Positions 35,022 through 46,380 of a stretch of DNA of 64,000 bases are shown here, piece by piece. The first letter of the stretch is position 1; each line of letters opens with the position of its first letter. The notes below the pieces were generated by a model. It searched no databases, was not told the origin of the DNA, and saw only the letters and a program-made list of their open reading frames with translations. Position numbers and translations under genes: made by a program. This DNA comes from Pardosa pseudoannulata (taxonomy: Eukaryota > Arthropoda > Arachnida > Araneae > Lycosidae): assembly GCA_032207245.1 (NCBI GenBank), contig CM063498.1, positions 95,493,870 to 95,557,869 of the forward strand. The letters run 5' to 3'.

Positions 35022-36870
35022 CAATCGTATATCATTTATAAAAGATAAATATGCCTAGATACTTGGTCAAATAAGACTTGTAAGATTTCACAGATAATCG
35101 TATAACTAAGACAAGATTTGCATTCATTAGTATTCCCCTATGACACATGGAAATCAATGCAAAGCATTAAAATATTCGTAATGGATTACAAACATATGAG
35201 ATCAAGTGATGCATTGAAATAAGATTTATCAGGGTAACAACTTTATTATATATAACTTAGAAAAACTATATCCATAGTTTCTATGATGAGATCAATTTGA
35301 AAACTATTACTGAGAACATACCAGTTAAAAAAGAATACACCAAAAGTGGCTGAAACATTTATGTAGAAAATAAAAATATCGTTCAAGATTATATGTATAT
35401 CCTTAATTGGCGAAAGTTTCTTAATTTACAATTCGAAATCATATGACCATATTAAAATTAAAATTTAAGAAGAACGCTTAAATGGAGCAATAACATTTGC
35501 AGATCTGGAATTTTTTTTTCGTACAGTACATATTTTCAAAATCTTACTGTAACACATTTTCTTTTACTTTCTGAATTATTACAGTGGTTGCCATTTATTC
35601 TAATCGCCGTTAAAGTTATTTGCATAAAACTATTCGAATCATGTGAAACGATTTGCCTCTGTGGTAAGACAGAAAGTAAAGTTTTCAGATTAAAACTAAT
35701 ATTACCATTCCATTATCATCAGTTCTATCACATTAAGATGAGGTCCCTGTATATTTCCCTTTTTTATGCAGCAGATAAACTGTACAGTCACTTCCATTAG
35801 TGACCCAAAGAGAATATTTTCATTTTAATGACTGAATAGGAAAATGTCTAAAGAAAATTATCCAAGTTTTTTTTCCTTAAAAAAATTGCAGTAAAAGATA
35901 ATTGGTGAATTTTAACCGAGTCAATTGAAATAACTGAAAAATTTTCTGACCAAAAGTATGACAAGAAATATGCTTGGAATAAAAGTTTCATGTTTATGCA
36001 AAAAACTGGAAGTTTCAACGAACATTTTTTGTGTGCATGCGTGGAAATTTGCATTCATAAATATTTCTTACTGAATAATTTGCAAATAGCATACAGAGTT
36101 GGATTTACGGTAAGCAAGGGTGGAAATTGTTTCAATTACATAGATGGGTGTTAGAATAGCAGCATTCATAGACAGGCTCCCCCCCCACTGTAGTTCTCGT
36201 ATATTTTAGAGGATAAATTTCTTTTCGAGCAGGAGCAATTAAGTTCTCTTTTGCTTAATGTTGTCTAAGATGTTTCAATGAAATTTAATCATTTATTCGA
36301 TCTGAACCACCGACCTTGTAAATAATGTAAATAAACTTTGTGTTTAACCCATCGAAATTCAATCTCCACCCCTTATTTTAAATCGTTAAAACAAGACTCG
36401 GCTCGAACCTAATGCTCCAACTAAAAAAAGCACCCATTAGGTCAAAAAGTTTGCGAAACAACGTATTAATCCAATTTATCCCGGTGGTTGAAATATTACA
36501 TTAATGTATGAAATTCACATTTACTCGATAGAAAAAATTATTTCATTCTACAAAAAATATTTCATCTTTTTATTCAAATCACTTGCCACATCCAAACTTG
36601 AAAAGTACTCAAATCCATAGTTGTATTGAATTCAGATGTTGCCTCAGAGTAATTCTCAATACTAATGAATGAAATAGACATTTCACATGTAATATAACAT
36701 CTCATTTTTCACATTAATGTGAAATTCCATCTCATTAATTCCCTTAAATAGCAGGATTCATAAAACTTCCACATGACTACTAGTACAAAAATGGAACACC
36801 AGGCATAATTGGGGTTAATAGTATAATGTAAGCGAAAAAAATTAAAGCTATTCCTAGTATTTAAATTGTT
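35022..36870. other. AT-rich stretch, no gene seen
   Basis: Nothing recognised apart from a C-run at 36180-36187. Confidence 0.5.
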
Positions 36871-37381
36871 TTAACATATTGTGTGCGGGTACATTTCGCA
36901 GCGGAATTGTACCGGGAGCGGGCATTTTGCTCGTAAATTTAGTTATTCAGTTAAATCTCAATAGATTGAAAATTATTTAATTTTTCTAACCAACTTTATA
37001 TATTTCATTATAAAATACGAAAATATATAAATAGTAATATATAAATAACAACCATAAGATTTTTGTAAACAAAAATATACTTTTTAGTGGATAAATTTAT
37101 AATAGAATCGTAAATAAAAAAAATCAACTAGTAATAGTAGTATATAGTTTTAATTTTTTCTCGTTCTGTGGTTCCGCATCGATTGATGTAAAATCTAGGT
37201 TTTATTTGTCTAAATTTTTCCAGAATCTATGTAGTAGTCAAGAACATTTGGCTTCGTTTTCTTGTATAAACCGTTATTTTTGTACCCACAAAAACCATGT
37301 TGTTACACTAACCCGTACTAGTACGTCACCCGAGCTCAAGTATTAATCGTCAGAAAGCGTGTCCCGCATACAATATGTTAA
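36871..37381 (-). mobile_element. TTAA-flanked MITE, family B, copy 2 (inverted)
   Basis: Reverse-complement copy of 18284-18799: TTAACATATTGTGTGCGGGT at the left and GTCCCGCATACAATATGTTAA at the right. It shares the internal GTTCTGTGGTTCCGCATCGA and ACCATGTTGTTACACTAA words. The TTAA targets are intact. No coding capacity. Confidence 0.9.
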
Positions 37382-38579
37382 ATTATTTGACTCATCCAAC
37401 ATTGTAAAATATACTAAATTGTAAAAAAGCATTTTGAAGTATAGATACAACATTATATATTTTCTTAAAATTTTATATTTCTGTTTATATCCTGTATTCT
37501 AAAATGTGATTGGTACTTTTGTCCAGCAATGCATCTGTGATGTGTGAAATTATCTAATTCGTTGTAAATAGAAATAAAACTGCATTTTATTATTGGTTTA
37601 ACTGCTTTCATAAAGTAAATATTAGTTTTTATACGATGTTATAAAAAGAGCTTCTACCAGATTCATGCCCAGAGTCTCTCACAAGTCCAAATCCGTTCCT
37701 GACAGATAGCAGAAGACTTCCACTAAATCAGACAAGCCACAGAGCCAAGCTCTACAGTTTTTGCTGATATTTTTATACCGCCTAGATGGGTAAGACGGCA
37801 TCATACAAGTTAACAATATGACGCCCAAAGGGTGGATAAAGTCAAGCTACGTGTAGACCAAATGAAATATACAAGGATTAAAAAAAATATTACCCAAGCC
37901 CTTTATAATAACACCTGAGCGTGACCTGTCTGGTAACCTGCAGGTCAGAGGTTGAAGAAAATTTCTGCTCCAAAAAAGATTTATAGCGAGATAATTGAAG
38001 TTCTTCAATTCATTCGTGTTATCCATTATTCAAGAATCAAAATCAGCTAGTCACAATTATTTTTTAGACTAGTTGTAGGTATTCGAAGTTGGCGGGTAGA
38101 AGTTTATAACAAATATTTTTAATAAAAGTAAGTTATATATTAGCAGAGACTAAGAGTCGACAAACATATTTGATAAAATAAAAATGGAGAATCTTTCGCC
38201 GAACGCAACGTATGAATATAAGCAGATGTCACGCGTTACTCATATTTAAATTTTATCGTTCATTACTGCAAAACAAAATAATAAAAAGCTGCTCTCGTGA
38301 CCAAATCTTATAAAGATTCAAACCGTGGGCAAAATTTGGGGAATCTAGACCCACTTTTGTCTATTTGAAAATCCGACTAGAAACAGTTTAAGTATAGAAC
38401 AGTGGTTACCAAAGTGGTTCCTACGGACTCCTAAGGGTCCTTGTTACTGAAATGAGGGAGTGCTTAGACAACGTTCAGGGGTTTAGTAAATATTTAATAT
38501 GAAGTAAAATAATCGTCCCCCATCTCTAATTTTTATGAAAGGTAAAAAATATAGGAATAAATTGGTTGCTAGTGTTTTG
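37382..38579. other. AT-rich and mixed DNA, no gene seen
   Basis: 37640-37960 is more balanced, with an inverted GACCTG..CAGGTC pair near 37923. CAGTGGTTACCAAAGTGGTT at 38400 resembles a hAT end, but no partner or target duplication was found. Confidence 0.45.
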
Positions 38580-38655
38580 TTAACATAACATGAAGATCGA
38601 CTTAATTTAACATGAAGATGACTTGACTAATTTAACATGACTTAACATGAAGATT
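38580..38655. repeat. Short tandem repeat of TTTAACATGAAGAT/GACTT words
   Basis: Four degenerate repeats of a roughly 20-bp unit containing TTAACATGAAGAT and GACTT. Confidence 0.7.
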
Positions 38656-38979
38656 GTCTAAATTTCAGCAATCCAATGTGTATGTTTATTTTGTTGTACA
38701 GATGTTTTAAAGAAAAATGATACTGCTGTTCAATGGTGAACCTCTTTAAATCCCCTTGACATGGACTAAAAATGGCCTTTGTGGGTGGCAAAGTAAGCAA
38801 GAGCTCGAACAGTTTACCCATAAGTTAGTCAAAATAACGGTCTAGAATCATGGTTGTTTAGTCGCCTCGATCCCGATAGACTTGTGTGGGAAGACATAAT
38901 TCAAGGGAAATAGCTCAGCTTAAGCCCGGAAATTCAATGCAGGAAAACTAATAATGCGTAATAATAAATGCATAAAATT

Positions 38980-39014
38980 ATGCGTAAAAGACGAAGTTTT
39001 CATCTTTTACGCAT
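38980..39014. other. Perfect 12-bp hairpin
   Basis: ATGCGTAAAAGA (38980-38991) pairs perfectly with TCTTTTACGCAT (39003-39014) around an 11-nt loop. Function unknown. Confidence 0.55.
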
Positions 39015-39102
39015 TATTCAAAAGCATTATGATTTCGATTTCGAAAATGTTAGCACTGCATGTTTTAAGAGAAAATGAATAAAGCCTTTAAATCTCACGC
39101 CT

Positions 39103-39430
39103 GTGACACAATGTGATGCCAGTGGAAGTTATTTACTGGTGACATTTACGAGGTCCCATTGGCACGCCGTTCTCTACATTCCAGTTATAATGTGGTTTGG
39201 TTTGGACAGCTATGGCTTACTATTTCTCTACATGAGAGCTAACGAAACCAGGATCTACTACTTAAAGAAGATTCCGAACTTCTACGAACATTCATCCAGC
39301 AGGTGAGAAACTGCGTTATATCTAGTTACTATTTTTCAATGACATCTATAAGGTGCCATGACCAAGCCGTTTATTATTTGCCGGTGACACGTTTTGCCAT
39401 TACCAAGCCGATAGCTATGTGCTGGGACAT
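39103..39430 (+). repeat. Short tandem array of about 45-bp units interrupted by a SINE fragment
   Basis: Units resembling TTATTTACTGGTGACATTTA, then CGAGGTCCCATTGGCACGCC and GTT, occur at about 39126-39172, 39331-39373 and 39374-39412. The SINE fragment at 39193-39298 separates the first unit from the others. Confidence 0.5.
39193..39298 (-). repeat. tRNA-derived SINE, 3' fragment
   Basis: TGGTTTGGTTTGGACAGCTA, then CTCTACATGAGAGCTAACGA, ACCAGGATCTACTACTTAAA and GATTCCGAACTTCTACGAAC match the body of the SINE family. The tRNA-like head is absent. Confidence 0.7.
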
Positions 39431-39828
39431 AAAAGCTGTGTTCCGCTTTATACCAAATAAGTAATAAAATACAGATAATTTTAAAATGCTATTTTATTTT
39501 TTAAAGAGAGATTAAAATAAGATTCTTGAAAAATTTTTTCAATAACCATCATAAATCTCATTTGCACATATCAGTTCATTAAATAAAATCAGCAAAGTTT
39601 ATGTTGTAATGAATTTTCCTCTTTATATTTGCACATTTTAACGACAATTTTGTAAAAAGTTTTGGGGATTGGAGAAAATTTTTGAACCCTGCAGACGTAA
39701 AAGCATTAATAAAAAAAAAAATAAAAAAAATTCTGGACTAGCCATTAAGGAACACGTGAGCTAACTCGAGCAAGACAGCTAATATTTATCATTTCAGATT
39801 CGCATCGGATTCGCAGAGCTGTCAACCG

Positions 39829-40070
39829 CGCAGACACTCATCGGTTTGAAATCATTAGGTTTCATTCACATGCAATGAGATCACCACACACGTACTAGTC
39901 ACGACCGAGAGAATGCTCGTGTGGTCAGAGGAGAACAGACCAAGGAGAGAGGGGGAAAAAAAAGTTTGAAGTAGGAAGCCTGATCACTCCTACGCGTCTT
40001 AGATCCTTCCGCTGCGGAGGTCACGTCTAATAGGCCGTTATGTAAGGAGAATTAAGGTTAAAGAACTTAT
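39829..40070. promoter_or_regulatory. GC-balanced island B, paralogous to island A
   Basis: Carries in the same order the words listed for 27640-28160. The spacing between the GAGATCAC and TCACTCCTACGC anchors is 107 bp here and 119 bp in A. Role unknown; a duplicated regulatory element is my preferred reading. Confidence 0.4.
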
Positions 40071-40789
40071 TAAGGCCCACGTACAAGTCTGAGGGAAACG
40101 CTACGATATTGATATGCAGATTCTAATGAGCAGCTATGTGCCGACGACCTCGAAGTGGCGGCCAAGCAACTATAATTGATCGAGACGGGGGGTGGGGATA
40201 AATATAAAAAAAAAGTCTCGAAACGAGTCGAACTAGAGATAGCTCCCCCCCCCACACACACATCAAGATAAACACAAATAGCCTCCAGGAAGTTTGCAGT
40301 TGACAAGTTATCATCGTACTAATGACGCAATTCCGATTCACCAAATTCAAAAAGGAAAATTAAACTTGAAATTACGGTTGACTTCCAAGAAAATATTTCC
40401 CCTGATAAAAATACGTATATAGTAATAAAAATATACTGTAATTCAAATTTTCGGTCAGTTAACTTAAAAAATAAATTTACAAACGCAATGTTCTCCCCAT
40501 TCATAAATTTAAAAGCTTTTTGTAAGCAAAGTAATTTACGATTTCTTTCTCTATGTACATGATTTAAGCTAAATATTATAAAAGGAAGTCACTGTTAGAA
40601 ATATATTTATCATTCTAAAAGCCAATTTCAAAGGTTTAAAAAAGTTTTAGAAGCAAATAGTATTTTTAATTGTTTTGTTAAATTTCAAAAAACTCAATTC
40701 CACTGAAGCGAAATAAATTATTCTCTTTCCTCTATAAATAAGAATAAATAATTCGTTTCGAACAAATTTTTATATTTGATGCTTTAGGA
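40071..40789. other. AT-rich stretch with C/CA tract
   Basis: 40244-40262 is CCCCCCCCC followed by ACACACAC. No gene seen. Island B composition fades out by about 40180. Confidence 0.5.
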
Positions 40790-41686
40790 CAGGGGTCGGC
40801 AACCTGTTTGTTCTTAAGGGCGCAATACTAAATTTGAAAATCACCGAGGGCGCATTTTTACAGATAATCAACAGGTATAAATAGGCATTAAAAAACAGAT
40901 TTTTTATAACTTTATTTTGTTGGTGTCATACATAATGATACATACAGTTCAGTGTGAAACTTGGGTGTCCATATTTTCAGCTAATGTCTTATAATTAGGG
41001 ATATATTTAGAGTTCCCGGTCCTTAAACAATTATCTAAATGTGAGTCATTAAGCTTTGTTCGGTATTTTGATTTCAAATTTTTCATATTTGAGAACAAAG
41101 ACTCGCAATTGTATGTTGCACAATATGAATAAATTTTTAGCGCACATTTCCTTAAATTAGGATACTTATTTTCACCGACTAAATTCCAAAACATTTTATC
41201 ATTACTATGCGCTTTTAAAATAATATCACTTTGCAAGTTTATTATTTCTAATTCTAGGATATTATGAAGCTCGAAATACATTGAAACTAATTCAAGGACA
41301 TCATCTTCAGTAACATTGAATGGATTTATGAAAAATCTTAGAACGGGTTCTAATGCTGCAAAATCGTCAAATCTAGAAGAAAACTCTTCTATTAGCTTAT
41401 CTATAATTTCTAAATATGATGTAGCAGCAAAATTTTCGTTATTCAAATTTAAACTCTCAAGTATATTTTTGTACTTGGGATATGTGATAATGATTTTTTC
41501 AATAGATTGGATTTCAACAACACTAACTTGCATTTGAATGTCCTAAACTCAACTGACTACTTGCTGTATATCGCCGTTTGACAAGAGTAAGTAAATCGCT
41601 CTGGCTATCATACATTTACATTAGTCCAGCGAGGGCGCATTAAAAATCGATCGGGGGCGCCATGGAACCCGCGTTGCCTACCCCTG
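40790..41686 (-). mobile_element. hAT-family transposon remnant with perfect 8-bp TSD
   Basis: Left end CAGGGGTCGGCAACC, right end GTTGCCTACCCCTG, flanked by the perfect duplication CTTTAGGA (40782-40789 and 41687-41694). Inner terminal words GGGCGC repeat at both ends (40819, 41654). At 897 bp only the C-terminal part of the transposase remains, as an open frame on the minus strand. Confidence 0.95.
40949..41533 (-). CDS. hAT transposase C-terminal domain (truncated but open)
   Basis: An uninterrupted 194-residue frame inside the hAT element. Residues about 1-110 correspond to the end of the RNase H-like/insertion region: helical, rich in Leu, Glu and Asp, with FSSRFDDF near residue 53 and NPFNVTEDDVLELVSMYFEL near 70-90. 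Residues about 115-180 are the hAT dimerisation domain: FWNLVGENKYPNLRKCALKI, then YNCESLFSNMKNLKSKYR, then LNDSHLDNCLR. In full hAT transposases of the GTF2IRD2/EPM2AIP1/ZBED type this part mediates dimer formation. The BED finger and the first two catalytic residues are absent, so it cannot transpose DNA. The frame being open over its whole length is notable for a fragment. The start at MQVSVVEIQ is the first Met in the open frame and may not be a real translation start. Confidence 0.85.
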   Translation of the reverse strand: MQVSVVEIQSIEKIIITYPKYKNILESLNLNNENFAATSYLEIIDKLIEEFSSRFDDFAALEPVLRFFINPFNVTEDDVLELVSMYFELHNILELEIINLQSDIILKAHSNDKMFWNLVGENKYPNLRKCALKIYSYCATYNCESLFSNMKNLKSKYRTKLNDSHLDNCLRTGNSKYIPNYKTLAENMDTQVSH

Positions 41687-41883
41687 CTTTAGGAGCTTTG
41701 CGGTAATATGAGAGCTAAATTAGACGGTACTTATCAGGTCCTGTTCTGAGCCATTTGGCTAACTGTTAAAAAAAAACCCATTAAACTTTTTTTTATCGCT
41801 CAAAATTAATTTTCCTTGTTACCAATAATCAGGTCTAAATGTGTGAGTTGTATCAATTTATTGCAGACCTAGCAATTTTCGTT

Positions 41884-42015
41884 GAGTAAACAAGTGTGAA
41901 CAGTAATTTTTAAATTTAAAATCCGTGTCCAGCCTACTCGATATTTTTCTTGCTACAAAACAAAGATTAACTCACTAATGACTCAGACTCACCAACAGAG
42001 CGCAAAGAGTTAACC
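41884..42015 (+). repeat. Dispersed repeat, copy 1 (related to 61575-61704)
   Basis: Shares AGTAATT..AAATTTAAAA, CGTG..AGCC.AC and CTTGCTRCAAAAnAAA with 61575-61704. Both end near a TTAA (AAGAGTTAA here), so this may be the terminal part of another TTAA element. Confidence 0.55.
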
Positions 42016-43331
42016 CTAGATCAACGCTTTCTAACCTATTAGTACACTTTATATTCTACATACATTTTTGGATCATAGAGAATAAAAACGCAAATTTTAG
42101 CTATTAAAGTTTAGTTTATTTACACGACGAAAAACTTGAAAATGCACTTTTAAAAATATAATAAAAATGCATGCAAAATCTTAATGAGAGATCTGTAAGT
42201 GTTAGGTAATGATTTTTTATGCTCATATTAACGTGTATCATGTCTGATTATATTTTTAAGTGTAAAATATTCTGAAATAGTTACTTCAAATAATCTTGTT
42301 CTAATTTGAAAACCTAAAATATGAAAACTTAAACTGTTCATAACTGCTCTTAAGACGTTTCGGTTATCAAAGGGGGATTTTATTTAAATCCTATCCAGAA
42401 AGCAGGTTCAGTAAACTTTCGATATCTCGTATCTTTATTTTCCACTTAAAGATCTTCCCGAAATCCTGAATTTATGTCAATGTAATTAAACTTTTCCTCG
42501 CTTTACTGAAATTCACTAGGGTTATCTAATCACTGTGCTTCAGAGAACCTTAGTATATCGACAATAAAAAGTAAGGAATTAATAATTGTAAAAAATAAAG
42601 AGTAAATGACGTACATTTGTATTTAGGAAGATACATGACTGATTTTAATGCTTAGTAAATATAAATTGGAATGTAAAATGAAGATTTTTTTTTAACACCT
42701 TGCGTTGATTTTTCCGTATATGTTCATAAGATAATTCTGCGGTGTAATTTAACTGTTTGAGTAAAAATCGCTAGAATTTTCTAATTTGGAAGATTTAGAT
42801 TCAAAACATCTATGGTGCAAAGAACTCAGATATGAAAACATTGAAGGAACAACAGCTAAGAAGGCACATGAGAAAAGGTTAAATTTTTATAGATGTGATG
42901 TTATGTAATAATCATAGTTTAACTGAAAATAGGAATAGTTTATCAAACGATAGAAATAATACGTATGAAGATTAACGGTTTCTTACATAAGATAGAATAA
43001 AGTAGAAAATAAATAATTATTTAGCATTTCAGTTCTGCTTGAATAACATGAAAACACATTTTATTTATATTACGTATTCAACGTTTTCATTTCGTTACGT
43101 ATGCTATTCTTAATGATTAATTTAGGATTTTATCAGAATGAATATAGAAATATTTTACTTTGTCGTTGGCATTTTATATCACATTTTGCCTTAACGATCA
43201 AATACTGCAGAATAAAGCAATGAGTACTTTTTCGATATTTCGGAACCTCGATCAACTACAATGTTTGGCAATAAAGGTGAGGAGGGTGTCTATGTATTTA
43301 TTTTGAGTCCCGGTATTTCTCCCCCCCCCGA
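42016..43331. other. AT-rich stretch, no gene seen
   Basis: Nothing recognised. Confidence 0.5.
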
Positions 43332-43345
43332 CCTTAAAATTTGGT

Positions 43346-43506
43346 TTGGTTTAGGTTTAGAGCGCTGCTGTCTACTGTTTTGCTACGTGAGGGTGTAAGA
43401 GACCGTGACCTACTGCTTAAAGTCAATTCCGAACAGCTACGAACATCCATGCCATTAACGGGATTGTACCGAAGAGCAGCGCTCTACCATTCGGCCATAG
43501 TTCAGC
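43346..43506 (-). repeat. tRNA-derived SINE, near full length, B box deleted
   Basis: Flanked by a 14-bp duplication with one mismatch, CCTTRAAATTTGGT (43332-43345, 43507-43520). On the minus strand it starts with a tRNA-like head (TGGCCGAATGG A-box type), but the GGTTCGAATCC B box seen in other copies is deleted (GGGATTGTACC on the plus strand). It ends in an AACCAAACC tail. Confidence 0.9.
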
Positions 43507-44394
43507 CCTTGAAATTTGGTCACTTACCAAAGAGTTGGTAAAATATAGTCCCCCGCATGTTTTCAATCCATTCAAAGCAAGCAAATCAGATGGATAAAAC
43601 ACGGTCAGCCTTATCTAACCTAAGTTTTAAATAATGGCCACATGTGGGGCCACGGCGTGTTGATAGTTCAGAGAAGAGCAGGAAGTTACGCACAGTCTGT
43701 TTTGTTTCAGCGACGCAGTAACGTTGACTTTACACGGTGTTCTGTGTAATATCCCAACACAGGCCACTGTTAATGATTATTTACAAAAAATTTTTAAAGA
43801 TAGGAATTATAAACTTGTTCAGTATGATTCAAAAGTCTGATATAATGAGATGATTAAGAATTCAGTACGATTTTTCTCTTATAAGACACATTTCCATTCT
43901 TCATATTAGTATGAATGGATATTTCAGTAATAAGTTCATTAATAATGTTGGTTTCCAAGTATTAGCAATAACGTTAATAAATATGTAATAATACCCCTAT
44001 CTAATATACACATTTAGATATTATATATAGATTTAAGAGTAGAAGTACATAATATATAACATATGTATGTGTATGTGTATGTATAATAGGTGTTTTTTTT
44101 TAATCCATTACAACTTAGGATGAAATCTATGCTGGATAAAGTGCAGTTGTTCAGACATTAAATAAAACAGCAAAATTGAGAAACAAAAATGTTAGATTAT
44201 TCAGGCAGTCCATGAAATGAAGATAAATATGTAAAGAAGTATATTTTATTAGTTGAGCTAATCAGAAATTAATTTGGTGTTCTGGTAGTCACTAAAAGTT
44301 ACCACTATAAAAGGAAAAGACATTTCACCAAAAGGCTGTAATTTTAGCTACAGAATTACCAAAAATTTATTTAGGATATAACTATAAGTTCGTT

Positions 44395-44550
44395 AATTTG
44401 GTTAATATAAGTATATATTAGGCATATATCGACATACGCAACACATACATACGATAACTGTGCGTGTGTATATATATACATACATATATATACACATATA
44501 TATACATACACATACACACACATACATATACATACATATACAAGGAAAAG
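44395..44550. repeat. TATACA/CATACA microsatellite
   Basis: Dense alternation of TATATA, CATACA and CACACA, extending over about 140 bp. Confidence 0.85.
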
Positions 44551-44639
44551 TAAACTAGATCGGGAAACTAATGTAGGCATTTTGTATAAAACCACAAAGA
44601 ATTATCACAGAGAAAATTATCAGGTGTTTTTAAATCTTT

Positions 44640-44860
44640 ATTGACGCAAAAAATCCCGCGTCCCTTTCCCCATTTTAACTCCTAACCTAAATTGACCACT
44701 TGGGGTTACAGTTTACGCCCACGGAGAAGGGGTCTAACCTATTATGGCTATTGCCCTGGTGACCAATTTAGAAAATTCCCAAACAAAAAGGAGATGCACG
44801 CTATCGAAGGCAGATTTTTCCTTGACAATTTCACACACATTTTGAACGAGCTGTTGACCT
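44640..44860 (-). repeat. Dispersed repeat, copy on minus strand (pair of 8585-8780)
   Basis: Reverse complement matches 8585-8780 in order. The copy may extend to about 45020, where composition stays balanced. Confidence 0.65.
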
Positions 44861-45369
44861 AGGTGTTAAAGGCCTTTTACTTATAACTTCATGATAGCTG
44901 ACCACCCTCAGTTTGTCCCTGTAATGAAGTGGGAACCCATCCTCCAAAGTTCTGTTAATAAAGGTCAGACTAAAACGGTGTCATTTTTATGGGCCATGAC
45001 TTCAACCACCCATCCTGATGTCCGTCATATATATATATATATGCCTGTCTTTCCGAGTTAGTAATCTGTGCCCTTCCCCGCAGTTCCACCCGAACTTATG
45101 TTTTTATGGTTTTGTTCTGCTATAAAAAGGTTTGTCATCCGCTAACGTGACCTATTATATATATAAAAAAATGAAAATAAAACAGCGTCGAAAACAATCT
45201 AATATGAGACATGCGCTACGAAGAAGTAAGTTGGACAGTTGGTTAGAAATCAGAGTACGAATTCCAAGCAAGAATGTATGTAAAGTGTGAAAAAGAGTAT
45301 CACTGCGTTGCGTTGAATCCAAAGTAGAAAGCAAATGCTTTCTCAGTCTAAAAGTGCACTTTCACTTTA

Positions 45370-45790
45370 CACCCTCGAAGAGCCTCTCATCTCGCGCGAG
45401 AAGTAAATAAACCGTAAAAGGTTCACAGAGAGAAACACGCGCGCGTTAAAATTTCATCTCCGAGAACCACGTGCGCGGCCTATTCTTGCCGGCAATCCAA
45501 GATGGCGGTCATGTCACTGGAGCCGGTTACGTAACACGCCCTTCCACCTCTCCCCCCCGTCAAAGGGGGAATAAAAAAGAGCAGGGCCCTCTCGAGGTTT
45601 GCTGTGAATAAAGTAAATAAGAAAATGGAGCGCGGGTTTATCTCCTTCACTCTAGGAATAGCGGCCGCTCGAGACGTTCAATAGGCGAGGGAGATTACTC
45701 GGCTATCCCAGAAAGCACCTTGGAGTGAAAGCCTGCCAGACGAGGAAAAAGAAAAAAAAAAGTTCGCTTCGGTTCAGATTTAAATCAGAA
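45370..45790. promoter_or_regulatory. CpG-rich island with YY1-like and E-box motifs
   Basis: The most CpG-rich part of the window (CTCGCGCGAG, ACGCGCGCGTT, GTGCGCGGCC, GCGGCCGCTCGAG). Motifs include CCAAGATGGCGG (YY1 type, about 45499), CCACGTGC (E-box, about 45468) and TTACGTAAC (bZIP type, about 45528). A promoter or enhancer fits, but no exon with splice sites is visible beside it. The plus frame 45834-46019 matches nothing. Confidence 0.4.
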
Positions 45791-46380
45791 TAAATTCCCC
45801 AGCCTTGGATACGGTTCATCTTGGGTACGAAAATTGGTCTCGGACATGTTATTGCGGTTGGAATACTCCGTAGACCACCAAGTAGTGGCGTTCCCTACCT
45901 CCCTTTCCATTTTCGTATTGATAAATCACTTCACTTCTGTTGAGCACCCTTTAATTCTCCTCGCCGAGAAACTTTTTATACAGTTTAAGATAACGATAAA
46001 GAAAAGGGGGATACCTTAAGAGGGTTATTTAGAAATAGTGGGGATGTTTTTAGTTGCCCTTTTACCTACACCCCTGAAAGCCTGTAGGTTGGTTACAAAC
46101 ACATGTTAAGTATAAATTTATGTGTCTCAGTCTTAGAATTTTTACTATTAGTTGGATTCGAAAGAGCAACAGTGTTCCACAGGAGTTTTAATCATTAACA
46201 CAAGAATGTCATCCCGTATTAGTGGAATGTTACTATGCAGCTGTGTCTGCTATATAACTTTTTGAAAAATTTCAACCTTTTAACCTTTAATCAAGGGTTT
46301 GCTTTAATTACAAAATATCTCCGAGGAAAAGCGTTTTAGAGCTAATTAAAATTAACACGTGCTTAGAACATTAATGAGCT

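Noticed and set aside
38400..38442. CAGTGGTTACCAAAGTGGTT as a hAT element end
   Set aside because: No inverted partner or target duplication could be located.
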